DNA of 17,702 nt from JAJDBU01 sp046756925. GTDB taxonomy: Bacteria > Nitrospirota > Nitrospiria > SBBL01 > JAADHI01. The stretch is from NCBI GenBank assembly GCA_046756925.1, contig JBHHXH010000060.1:1-17702 (forward strand), in the 5' to 3' direction. Position numbers and translations under genes: made by a program. The notes beneath the pieces were generated by a model. That model saw nothing but the letters and a program-made list of their open reading frames with translations. It was not told the DNA's origin and did not search any database. This document shows positions 1 to 6,728 of the stretch, piece after piece; positions within the stretch are counted from its first letter, which is position 1, and the number at the start of each line of letters is the position of its first letter.

Positions 1-14
1 TACTTTATTTGACC

Positions 15-48
15 CGTTTACACGTTTATGTTTATACGTTTACGCTTA
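15..48. repeat. Degenerate short repeat of CGTTTA-like units
   Basis: CGTTTA occurs at 15-20, 23-28 and 38-43, with variants TGTTTA at 30-35 and CGCTTA at 43-48, giving an irregular 7-8 bp periodicity. The stretch is non-coding and lies at the left edge, so its true extent cannot be seen. Nothing identifies it as a CRISPR repeat or a known element. It may be a simple-sequence repeat or the edge of a palindromic intergenic element. Confidence 0.3.
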
Positions 49-172
49 TGGTGTTGACAAACGGAAAGAGCGCCCTAAGACCCATGGTTTTTCCTTCCAC
101 GATATAGAAATAATCCAATTAGAATGTTAAGTGAACCCCTGCCATTGGCCCGCTGAGTTTGTAAAGGGGTCT

Positions 173-195
173 AAAGGGGTCAAATTGACCCTTTT
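173..195. terminator. Hairpin downstream of the serine hydrolase gene, possible terminator
   Basis: A 10-bp stem (173-182 with 186-195, one G-T wobble) encloses a 3-nt loop and ends 9 bp past the stop of the 205-1347 gene. In the plus direction it is followed by GTTTTTG, a fair intrinsic terminator tail. In the direction of the upstream gene the tail is not U-rich, so it would be weak for that transcript unless it works bidirectionally. The left arm lies in a tandem 10-bp direct repeat (TAAAGGGGTC at 162-171 and 172-181). Similar GGGGTC/GACCCC palindromes are common intergenic repeats, so a REP-like origin is an alternative. Confidence 0.4.
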
Positions 196-204
196 GTTTT
201 TGTT

Positions 205-1347
205 CTACCCACCTACAAACGCCTCAAAAATAATATCGTGGAGGGCTGGCCGGAAAGATTGAATTTGTTTGTTTTCATGGCTCGGATGGACCCGGTTGGT
301 GAGCAGAATCACGACCAGATCCTCTTGCCGGTCCACCCAGATGGAAGTGCCGGTATATCCGAGATGACCGAAGCTTGCCAAGGAAAAGTAGCGGCCGGCC
401 GAGGACCTTGATTCGTTTCCGGGTTGTTTGGGACGGGAAGGGGTGTCCCAGCCCAAGCCCCAGGAAGACTTTTTCGGGGCGTGTTCCCCTTCTTGCCGGG
501 TCACAAAACGCCTTGCCGTTTCTCGGTCGAGGGGACCCGATCCTTCGAGCGAATCTAACCAAGCGCGAACGAGGCGATAGACGCCTGTGGCGGTCGAGAA
601 TAGGCCGGCATGACCCGCCACACCGCCCATGGCATAGGCGTTGTCGTCATGCACAATCCCCCGGACGATGCCTTTCCGCCAGGGAAGATCTTCTGTGGCC
701 GCGATCGTTCGATCGAATAAATTGGGGTCTGGGTTGTTTGTTGGGATAAAAAATGCCGTGTCGGTTTCGAATCGCGAAAAAAGGGTTTCATCGCAAAATT
801 GATCGAGCGAGAGCCCGGTGGCATGCTCGATCACCGCTCCCAACAGGATGAAGCCGATGTCGCTGTAGAGGCTTTTTTCTCCGGGTGCGGCGATGAGCGG
901 TTCTTGTTGCGCCATCCGATAAACTGCCGCTTTGGCTTCCGGCGAACCGAGAAAACCGTGCTCCCGCGTTTCCCGCTGTGCAATGTCCTTGTTATAGGGT
1001 TTCCAATCGGGCAGGCCTGCGGAGTGATTCAAGAGATGAAAGAGGGTGATCTCGCGTTTTCCATCGGTATTAAAACCAGGGAGATAGTTGGCCACAGGGT
1101 TTTCCAGTTTTAGGACATGCCGTTTAAGCAGCTCTGCGCATGCGGCGGCCGTCGCAAGCGGTTTGGTGAGTGAGGCGAGGTCGAAGAGGGTATCCAAGCG
1201 TGTTTCGATTCTCTTGGGCCGGATTTCGGCGAAACCGAAGGCCTTGTGGAAGCGGATGCTTCCGTGATGGGCGATCAGCAGCACGGCGCCCGGAAAGACC
1301 GCCGAAGAAAGGCCCTCGTTCATTTTTCCGGTGATACGGTCATTCAT
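205..1347 (-). CDS. Serine hydrolase, beta-lactamase (class C / EstB-like) family
   Basis: This 380-residue protein has the active-site pattern of the penicillin-binding/class C beta-lactamase superfamily. S59-L-T-K62 is the SxxK motif with the nucleophilic serine and its lysine; Y161-S-D163 takes the place of YxN; H328-L-G330, followed by YTGTS, takes the place of the KTG box. GVAGHAGLFST (242-252) is typical of the esterase/peptidase branch. I see no convincing signal peptide: the N-terminus is polar and the AVLLIA stretch at 21-26 is a domain strand, so the protein may be cytoplasmic. It starts 7 bp after the mpl stop and is probably co-transcribed with it, which suggests a cell-wall peptide or ester substrate, but that is inference. 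No clear ribosome-binding site precedes the ATG. True beta-lactamase activity is not implied. Confidence 0.85.
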   Translation of the reverse strand: MNDRITGKMNEGLSSAVFPGAVLLIAHHGSIRFHKAFGFAEIRPKRIETRLDTLFDLASLTKPLATAAACAELLKRHVLKLENPVANYLPGFNTDGKREITLFHLLNHSAGLPDWKPYNKDIAQRETREHGFLGSPEAKAAVYRMAQQEPLIAAPGEKSLYSDIGFILLGAVIEHATGLSLDQFCDETLFSRFETDTAFFIPTNNPDPNLFDRTIAATEDLPWRKGIVRGIVHDDNAYAMGGVAGHAGLFSTATGVYRLVRAWLDSLEGSGPLDRETARRFVTRQEGEHAPKKSSWGLGWDTPSRPKQPGNESRSSAGRYFSLASFGHLGYTGTSIWVDRQEDLVVILLTNRVHPSHENKQIQSFRPALHDIIFEAFVGG

Positions 1348-1354
1348 TAGAAGG

Positions 1355-2812
1355 TCAGTTCGGCATGGTCGGCTGGTCGGCGGTCGGGGTATTTTTGAGT
1401 TGGGACAGGAGTTTTTGGTGGATGCCTCCGAAGCCGCCGCAGGACATGATGCACACGATATCTCCCGGCAGGAGCCGTTGGCTTAATGCATCGACGATCG
1501 CATCGGGCTTTGGAATAAAGAAGGCCGTCTTGGCGCGGGTCTTTAAATCGGCGACGAGCTTTCCCGGATCGAGACGTTGATCGCTTGGGATCTGATCCGG
1601 GGCATGGAGGTCGGCCACGACGATGCCGTCCGCGGTTTGAAAGGCCTCGATAAAGGCCTCTTGAAAAACATTCCGTCGGCTGGTGGCCGAGCGCGGTTCG
1701 AAAACCACCCAAAGCCTGCGGGAAGGATATTGTAGACGCAGCGCCGCAATGGTTTCCGATATGGCTGTCGGGTGGTGCGCGAAGTCGTCTATGACCAGGA
1801 TATCCCGTGCGATGCCGACGATCTCCTGGCGCCGCTTGACGCCTTGAAAGGTTCGGAGGCCTTTCCGGATTTGGTCCCAGGTCAAACCCAGGTGATGCGA
1901 GAGGGCGATCACGGCCAATGCGTTTTTTAGATTGTGGCGTCCGAACAGGGGACTTTCGATGCACCCTAAGTTTTTTTGGCGATACCAGACCTCAAATTGC
2001 AGCCGGCGGTCGACCACTTTGACGGAATCGGCCCACCAGTCGCAGGCGTCTTTTTGGTTGCTTGCATCCAAAGCCGATGCGTAGCGTTCGACCCTGCACG
2101 AGAGATTTCGGATGACCGATTCGATCTCCGGCGAGCCGGCGGCAGCCAGCAGACGCCCCTTGGGCGGAATCAGTCCGATAAAATTTTTGAAGTGACCCAA
2201 GATGATGGAAAGATCCGGAAAGATGTCCGCATGATCGAATTCGATACTGGTTAAGATGGCATGATGGGGGCGGTAATGTAGAAACTTCGGTCCCTTGTCG
2301 AAAAAGGCGGTGTCGTATTCGTCTCCCTCGACAACAAAAAACGGGCCTTCCCCCACCCGGTGATTGCTGTCGAAATTCTTGATCCACCCCCCGATTAAAA
2401 ACCCGGGGTCGTAACCCGCCGTGTCCAAGACCGAGGCCAAGAGCGATGAGGTCGTGGTCTTGCCGTGCGTGCCGGCGACGACCAAGGATTGTTTCCCTTC
2501 GAGAAAGAAGCGCTCCAGGGCGGATGCCATCGAAAGATAAGGAAGCTTCCGCCGGAGGGTCTCGACGACCTCCGGGTTGTCCCTCGAAACGGCGTTGCCG
2601 ATGATGACCCGGTCGGCGCCGGGATCGATGTGGCTGGGATCGAAGCCCTGTTTGCAGACAATGCCCTCCGCTTCGAGGAGGGTGCTCATCGGCGGATAGA
2701 CCGCATGGTCCGAGCCGCTGACATGATGCCCTCTTTTTTTTAGGAGACCAGCCAATGCGGCCATTCCGGTGCCGCAGACGGCGATCATATGAATCCGTTC
2801 GGATTTGTTCAA
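1355..2812 (-). CDS. mpl: UDP-N-acetylmuramate:L-alanyl-gamma-D-glutamyl-meso-diaminopimelate ligase
   Basis: Mpl joins the recycled tripeptide L-Ala-gamma-D-Glu-meso-DAP to UDP-MurNAc in the cytoplasm, short-cutting de novo murein precursor synthesis. The 485-residue protein has a Mur-ligase Rossmann start (IAVCGTGMAALAGLL, about 10-24), the ATP-binding loop GTHGKTTT (114-121), EGDEYDTAFFDKGPKF (162-177) characteristic of Mpl rather than MurC, EFDHADIF, FGRHNLKNALA, and the C-terminal DDFAHHPTAI motif. Length fits the family (about 450-490). The start is TTG, chosen because AGAGG lies 6 bp upstream and the next Met (residue 9) has no such site and lies close to the Rossmann fold. A candidate promoter lies about 200 bp upstream at 3016-3043. 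The serine hydrolase gene follows after 7 bp. Confidence 0.93.
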   Translation of the reverse strand: MNKSERIHMIAVCGTGMAALAGLLKKRGHHVSGSDHAVYPPMSTLLEAEGIVCKQGFDPSHIDPGADRVIIGNAVSRDNPEVVETLRRKLPYLSMASALERFFLEGKQSLVVAGTHGKTTTSSLLASVLDTAGYDPGFLIGGWIKNFDSNHRVGEGPFFVVEGDEYDTAFFDKGPKFLHYRPHHAILTSIEFDHADIFPDLSIILGHFKNFIGLIPPKGRLLAAAGSPEIESVIRNLSCRVERYASALDASNQKDACDWWADSVKVVDRRLQFEVWYRQKNLGCIESPLFGRHNLKNALAVIALSHHLGLTWDQIRKGLRTFQGVKRRQEIVGIARDILVIDDFAHHPTAISETIAALRLQYPSRRLWVVFEPRSATSRRNVFQEAFIEAFQTADGIVVADLHAPDQIPSDQRLDPGKLVADLKTRAKTAFFIPKPDAIVDALSQRLLPGDIVCIMSCGGFGGIHQKLLSQLKNTPTADQPTMPN

Positions 2813-2907
2813 AACTTGCCTCTATGAAGGTGGTGTGAGGGGGCAGCCCTATGGCCTTCTTAAAAAGCCCATCCCTTTCTTTATTGGGTCTGGATAAGAA
2901 GGTGTGC

Positions 2908-2949
2908 CCGATGTAGACCATCCGATTGTAGCTTGCCGATTGTAGCCCG
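2908..2949. repeat. Three 14-bp tandem repeats upstream of mpl
   Basis: Units begin at 2908, 2922 and 2936. CCGATTGTAGC is identical at 2922-2932 and 2936-2946; the first unit reads CCGATGTAGAC. On the minus strand each exact unit carries GCTACAATCGG, which contains TACAAT, a fair -10 element. TTGAGC at 2949-2954 lies 18 bp upstream of the second TACAAT, so the repeats may supply a weak extra mpl promoter. They lie in the 290-bp gap between nrdJ and mpl; the rest of the gap outside the 3001-3043 element shows no gene I can support. Confidence 0.5.
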
Positions 2950-3000
2950 CTCAAGGCCTCCTGTCAAAGATCCGATGAACAAGTCTTCATGGCGGTCATC

Positions 3001-3041
3001 GACAAGGTCCTTCGAAGCATAAACACACGAAGGACCTTGTC
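3001..3041. repeat. 14-bp perfect inverted repeat between nrdJ and mpl
   Basis: GACAAGGTCCTTCG (3001-3014) is perfectly complementary to CGAAGGACCTTGTC (3028-3041), with a 13-nt AT-rich spacer. It lies about 60 bp past the nrdJ stop. No T-run follows on either strand, so it is not a standard intrinsic terminator. The arms overlap the -35 and the predicted start point of a promoter-like sequence, so an operator is one reading; a stem that ends or protects the nrdJ transcript is another. Confidence 0.7.
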
Positions 3042-3043
3042 AA
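3016..3043 (-). promoter_or_regulatory. Candidate sigma-70 promoter for mpl and the serine hydrolase
   Basis: On the minus strand a perfect TTGACA (3038-3043) is separated by 16 bp from TATGCT (3016-3021). The predicted start near 3009 leaves a leader of about 200 nt before mpl. The -35 lies in one arm of the 14-bp inverted repeat and the start point in the other. The assignment rests on consensus match and position only. Confidence 0.45.
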
Positions 3044-3102
3044 CAGTAGACCGTACGCGGGGAATGGACTTTCTAACGGAAGTTCCGGCTGAGACGATGG
3101 GA

Positions 3103-5538
3103 TCAGTAACACCGCGAATAACCGCAGTGGCGGCATTTTTCGCAACCTTCTCCGAAGACCAGCTCGCACCCGCAATCGGGACAAGGGAAGGCGATCTTTT
3201 GGTTTTCCAATATTTCATCCGCGATCGCAGTGGCATTTGGGGATGGTTCCGGATAACGCGCCTCGGCCACTTTTGTTTCTAAGGATTGGTTGAAGATCTT
3301 GGAGATGGCGTCGGAGCAGGAGAGGATCTTATCGGGGCCGACACCGTAGGGTTTGTTGCAGCGGATGCCGATGAGCTGCTTGACGATATCGCGCGGCGCC
3401 ACACCGGCCCGCATGCACAAGGAGATCAGGCGTCCGATGGCCTCGTTAAACGAGCCTTCGCATCCGCCGGCTTTTCCCATGGTTGCAAAGGTTTCGAAGG
3501 GCTTGCCTTTTTCGTCGCGATTGACGGTTAAATAGAGATCCCCGCATGAGGTCCGCTGCCGTGTGGTGGTTCCCATCATCCGGTCCGGGCGCGGACGCGG
3601 CGCGATGACATGGAGCGAGGCTTTTTTCGGAATGCCGGAGGCTGCGGTTGTTTCAGGTTGAAATGTTTCACGAGCCCCATTCTTTGCGTCTTTCCGAGTC
3701 TTGCCCTGAGATTTGCCGACATTCATGACCTGATCGGGTCGGCAACCGTCACGATAAACGGTGATCCCTTTGCAGTTTAAACGATAGGCCAAGAGATAGG
3801 CTTCCTTGACGGATTCCGGCGTGGCGTTCTTTGGAAGATTGATGGTTTTGCTGACGGCGGAATCGGAAAATTCCTGAAAAGCCGCCTGCATCCGGACATG
3901 CCATTCGGGTGAGATGTTATGAGAGGTGACGAAGATATCCTGCCAATATTGGGGAACTGTGTCGATGCCCTTTACCGATCCCTTGTTCTCTTGTATTTTG
4001 TTAAGAAGATCTTCGTTGTAGAAGCCTTCTCGCTTGGCGACCTCAATGAAATAGTCCAGCACGTAGGGGAGGTGGTCGCCGTCCATGACGTTTTTGTACC
4101 AAATCAGGGAAAATTCCGGTTCACATCCTCCGGAGGTATCGGCAATCATCGAGATGGTGCCGGTCGGCGCCACCGTTGTGAGGTAGGCATTCCGAAGCCG
4201 CAGGCCCTGGGCTTCATGACGCGACCCTTCCCAGTAGGGGTAGACACCCCGTTTTTCAGCCATACGCGAGGACTCATCCCGGGCGATGTCTTGGATGAAA
4301 CCCATGATCATCCGGGCCATCTCCACTCCCTTTTCGGAGTTGTATGGAATCTCGAGCTTAAAGAGCATGCGGGAGAAGCCCATGACGCCCAAGCCGATCT
4401 TTCGATTCCCTTTGGTCACCTTTTCTATTTCAGGGATCGGGTAGTTGTTCATGTCGATGATATTGTCCAAAAAGTGTACGGAAGTTCGGACGGTTTTTTC
4501 CAATGCGGCCCAGTCAACGCGGTGGTAACCATCCACTTCAACCAAATGTTCCGCGAGGTTGATACTGCCGAGATTACAGCTTTCGAAAGGAAGCAGCGGC
4601 TGCTCTCCGCAGGGATTGGTGGCTTCGATCTCGGAGATGTGCGGGGTCGGGTTGGTGCGGTTGGTCACATCGATAAAGAAAAGACCCGGTTCTCCGGTTT
4701 GCCAGGCATGTTGGGCGATTTTGTCCATAACCTCCCGGGCGGGAATTTTCTTGACGACCGCCCCCGATCTGGGTGAAACCAGTTCGTATGCCTCCCCCTT
4801 TTTGTAGGCTTCCATAAAGCGGTCTGTGATGGCGACGGAGATGTTGAAATTGGTGACTTCTTTTGTGTCTTCCTTGCACGAAATAAAATCGAGGATGTCG
4901 GGATGGTCTACCCGGAGAATGCCCATATTGGCGCCCCGGCGGGTGCCGCCTTGTTTGACGGCTTCCGTGGCATGGTTGAAGACCTTCATAAACGAGATCG
5001 GACCGGAGGCGACGCCGCCGGTGGTCCGGACCACGTCGTCCTTCGGTCGCAGCCTGGAGAACGAAAAACCGGTGCCGCCGCCCGATTTATGAATAATCGC
5101 GGCTTGTTTGACGGTTTCGAAGATTGATTCCATCGAGTCTTCAACCGGCAAGACAAAACAGGCCGAAAGCTGCTGGAGGTCTCTTCCGGCGTTCATTAAG
5201 GTGGGAGAATTCGGGAGAAATTTTAAATCGGCCATCAATCGATAAAACAGCTCTTCGGTTTTGGCCAGATCGGCTTCCGGGTTATAGATCCGATCACCGA
5301 GGGCGATATTCTTCGCAACACGACGAAATAGACTGGAAGGGTTTTCACACGCGAGACCGTCCGGCCCCTTGGCCAAATAGCGTTTTTCTAAGACACGAAG
5401 CGCATTTTGAGAGAGTGCCGGCTCACTTTGCGATCCACTTTTCTCCGATTTGTCCTCGTCTTTTATCGTTTCCTCTCTTTGGAAGGTCTTTGTCCTCTCT
5501 TGCGCCGATACGGTTCCGTTTTGCCTTGTCGTTTCCAT
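3103..5538 (-). CDS. nrdJ: Adenosylcobalamin-dependent (class II) ribonucleotide reductase
   Basis: This 811-residue enzyme reduces ribonucleotides to deoxyribonucleotides with a radical generated from vitamin B12 coenzyme, so it needs no oxygen and no separate radical subunit. Visible signatures are LSACFVLPVEDSM with C127, N308-P-C310-G-E312 (thiyl-radical Cys with its Asn and Glu), and FESCNLGSINL with C321; C127/C321 match the substrate-reducing pair of the family. APTGTISMIADTSGGCEP is a further RNR core motif. The C-terminal part carries a TSCPD-type segment (RTSCGDLYLTVN) and ends in a Cys-rich, zinc-ribbon-like tail with CPDCGC, CEKC, HCGY and SRCY, which probably reloads the active-site disulphide. 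The first ~43 residues are a polar extension. GGAGG precedes the ATG. It has its own promoter, separate from the upstream gsp genes. Confidence 0.95.
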   Translation of the reverse strand: METTRQNGTVSAQERTKTFQREETIKDEDKSEKSGSQSEPALSQNALRVLEKRYLAKGPDGLACENPSSLFRRVAKNIALGDRIYNPEADLAKTEELFYRLMADLKFLPNSPTLMNAGRDLQQLSACFVLPVEDSMESIFETVKQAAIIHKSGGGTGFSFSRLRPKDDVVRTTGGVASGPISFMKVFNHATEAVKQGGTRRGANMGILRVDHPDILDFISCKEDTKEVTNFNISVAITDRFMEAYKKGEAYELVSPRSGAVVKKIPAREVMDKIAQHAWQTGEPGLFFIDVTNRTNPTPHISEIEATNPCGEQPLLPFESCNLGSINLAEHLVEVDGYHRVDWAALEKTVRTSVHFLDNIIDMNNYPIPEIEKVTKGNRKIGLGVMGFSRMLFKLEIPYNSEKGVEMARMIMGFIQDIARDESSRMAEKRGVYPYWEGSRHEAQGLRLRNAYLTTVAPTGTISMIADTSGGCEPEFSLIWYKNVMDGDHLPYVLDYFIEVAKREGFYNEDLLNKIQENKGSVKGIDTVPQYWQDIFVTSHNISPEWHVRMQAAFQEFSDSAVSKTINLPKNATPESVKEAYLLAYRLNCKGITVYRDGCRPDQVMNVGKSQGKTRKDAKNGARETFQPETTAASGIPKKASLHVIAPRPRPDRMMGTTTRQRTSCGDLYLTVNRDEKGKPFETFATMGKAGGCEGSFNEAIGRLISLCMRAGVAPRDIVKQLIGIRCNKPYGVGPDKILSCSDAISKIFNQSLETKVAEARYPEPSPNATAIADEILENQKIAFPCPDCGCELVFGEGCEKCRHCGYSRCY

Positions 5539-5545
5539 CTCCCCT

Positions 5546-5579
5546 CCATTTGGTTGGTATCGTTATGTATCCCAAATGG
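5546..5579 (-). promoter_or_regulatory. nrdJ leader inverted repeat reaching the ribosome-binding site
   Basis: CCATTTGG (minus, 5572-5579) is perfectly complementary to CCAAATGG (minus, 5546-5553) across an 18-nt spacer. The distal arm runs into the Shine-Dalgarno sequence GGAGG (5543-5547), so folding would mask its edge. The proximal arm shares two bases with the neighbouring hairpin at 5578-5602, so the two stems cannot both be complete. A translational control role is possible but unproven. Confidence 0.45.
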
Positions 5580-5602
5580 GTCATGACGAACGCTCATGAC
5601 CC
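5578..5602. promoter_or_regulatory. 9-bp inverted repeat at the nrdJ transcription start region
   Basis: GGGTCATGA (5578-5586) pairs perfectly with TCATGACCC (5594-5602) around a 7-nt loop. It begins about 4 nt after the predicted start (about 5606), where a repressor operator or a 5' stem-loop would lie. It has no terminator-like T-run. Confidence 0.5.
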
Positions 5603-5612
5603 TTATAGCTAC

Positions 5613-5641
5613 CCTATATAGGAATCGTTTTCGCTTGTCAA
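5613..5641 (-). promoter_or_regulatory. nrdJ promoter, sigma-70 type
   Basis: On the minus strand a perfect TTGACA (5636-5641) is followed after 17 bp by TATAGG (5613-5618); TATATA at 5615-5620 is an alternative -10 with a 15-bp spacer. Start would be near 5606, giving a leader of about 68 nt. An NrdR-box-like palindrome lies directly upstream. Confidence 0.65.
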
Positions 5642-5648
5642 GGGGAAA

Positions 5649-5664
5649 ATACAATATATTGAGG
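5649..5664. promoter_or_regulatory. NrdR-box-like palindrome upstream of the nrdJ promoter
   Basis: The 16-mer ATACAATATATTGAGG contains the exact core CAATATATTG and matches 13 of 16 positions of the NrdR consensus ACACWATATATWGTGT. NrdR is a zinc-finger/ATP-cone repressor of ribonucleotide reductase genes and normally binds paired boxes. A weaker second candidate (11 of 16) lies at 5700-5715, start-to-start distance 51 bp. Position just upstream of the -35 supports the assignment; the nrdR gene is not in this window. Confidence 0.55.
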
Positions 5665-5681
5665 ACAAAATTTTTCGATCA

Positions 5682-5715
5682 ACAGGATATTGTGGAGTTA
5701 TTGAATATATCCTGT
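5682..5715. repeat. 9-bp inverted repeat between gspK and nrdJ
   Basis: ACAGGATAT (5682-5690) and ATATCCTGT (5707-5715) are perfect inverted copies with a 16-bp spacer, 23 bp past the gspK stop. The stem is AT-rich and has no following T-run, so it is a poor terminator for the gsp operon. The right arm coincides with the weaker NrdR-box candidate, so it may belong to nrdJ control instead. Confidence 0.4.
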
Positions 5716-5738
5716 GGAAAAGATGTGGGTGGCGGGTC

Positions 5739-6728
5739 TTAATCGATACGAAAATAGTGGAATTTTCCGTTTCGTTCCACAACGGCATGGGCGGTCTTGC
5801 GGGTGTTGCCGACCCGTCCTTCGGCCGTCAGCAGAAAGGAATCGCTCCGATTGGTGATCCAGTTGAGACTCCCGGCCTTAAACATGGCCTGATAGACCCC
5901 ACTGAGTTGCTTTTGGATATGATTGGGGAAGCTTCTTTCTCCTTGTAATTTTTCAAAGGGCCGTTTTTCCATGATGCGCCGGGCTTCGGTTTCGTCGATG
6001 CCCTCGTCGAAGCTTTGAAGCACGAGGGTATCCGCTGTGTTGACATTGACTTTTCCGCTCCCGTAGATTGTGAGATAGGGTGTGATTTTTCGATAAATCT
6101 CAGGGGTGATGCCGTGGACCATGTGGAGCTCCCGAAGGGTTTCCAAGGGGCCGTTTCTTGGCGCGTAGGGTGGATCCCGGAGTTGATAGGTTTCTTCTTC
6201 CGCCCCGAAGGGCAGGGCTTCACTGTCGGCATCCAGCCAGTCGATAATCGGATCGACCACATCCGGATCGATTTCCAACAGTTCAAAAAGGCGTGTCAGC
6301 TGGTCCCTTCTCCCGGGCGACACGTTTTGGATCCCACTGACATTCGGCGGGGGCAGAAGTTTATTGAGATTTATTTTCCGTTCTTCGTCAACGATGAGGC
6401 CGTTAATCACCCCATCTCCGAGTGGATAATCGGGGATGGGAAAGGCCCAGAGTTCATCGAGGCTGTCGTAAGCATTGCTGTTCTTCGTGTCGTCCCGGAT
6501 AAGTGCCTTTCCGGCGGTGACAGCCGACTGGACAAGATAAAACGCTTTTAAATCGTCCCGAAAATTCCCGGCGGCGCGGAGGTCGGCCCGGGCTTGAAAG
6601 TCGGACTCCAAAATAACCACGACCAGGAGGAAGATGACCACGAGGCTGATCAATAGGGCGAAACCGTCTTGCTCCTTTAAGGGGGTCCGGCAAGCCGGCC
6701 TCCCGTTCTTAAGACGATATTTTTTCAT
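5739..6728 (-). CDS. gspK: Type II secretion minor pseudopilin GspK
   Basis: GspK is the largest minor pseudopilin and caps the pseudopilus tip with GspI and GspJ. After a basic leader the sequence reads DG followed by FALLISLVVIFLLVVVILE, a prepilin peptidase site and hydrophobic helix. The fifth mature residue is Ile instead of the usual Glu, the known hallmark of GspK. The long periplasmic part includes INLNKLLPPP, IDWLDADSEALPFGAEEE, PRNGPLETLRELHMVHGI and the helix-hairpin-helix-like VNVNTADTLVLQSF, all typical of the family. I start at the second Met (329 residues, 22-residue leader); an upstream ATG at 6752 would add 8 residues. Neither has a clear ribosome-binding site, so coupling to gspM, which it overlaps, is likely. 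It is the last gene of the operon, away from the other pseudopilin genes. Confidence 0.92.
   Translation of the reverse strand: MKKYRLKNGRPACRTPLKEQDGFALLISLVVIFLLVVVILESDFQARADLRAAGNFRDDLKAFYLVQSAVTAGKALIRDDTKNSNAYDSLDELWAFPIPDYPLGDGVINGLIVDEERKINLNKLLPPPNVSGIQNVSPGRRDQLTRLFELLEIDPDVVDPIIDWLDADSEALPFGAEEETYQLRDPPYAPRNGPLETLRELHMVHGITPEIYRKITPYLTIYGSGKVNVNTADTLVLQSFDEGIDETEARRIMEKRPFEKLQGERSFPNHIQKQLSGVYQAMFKAGSLNWITNRSDSFLLTAEGRVGNTRKTAHAVVERNGKFHYFRID

Noticed and set aside
54..85. Plus-strand promoter starting with TTGACA at 54-59
   Set aside because: No good -10 at a suitable distance and no plus-strand gene follows.
1992..2954. 320-residue minus-strand frame overlapping the start of mpl, with AGGAGG close to its TTG
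   Set aside because: Most of it is mpl read in another frame (Arg/Pro/Gly-rich, no motif), and the AGGAGG is only 2 bp from the TTG. I found no recognisable product in its first 48 codons.
3919..4776. 285-residue open frame on the plus strand opposite nrdJ
   Set aside because: It lies wholly antisense to the strongly recognised nrdJ and shows no family motifs; long antisense frames are expected opposite GC-rich coding sequence.
5124..5621. 165-residue plus-strand frame covering the nrdJ 5' end and leader
   Set aside because: Antisense to nrdJ and its promoter, with no ribosome-binding site or family resemblance.
5682..5715. Intrinsic terminator for the gsp operon after gspK
   Set aside because: The stem is AT-rich with a 16-nt loop and has no T-run after it on the operon strand; kept only as an inverted repeat.
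5539..5738. Cobalamin riboswitch upstream of the B12-dependent nrdJ
   Set aside because: The predicted leader is only about 68 nt and no B12-box-like element was seen; the class needs about 200 nt.
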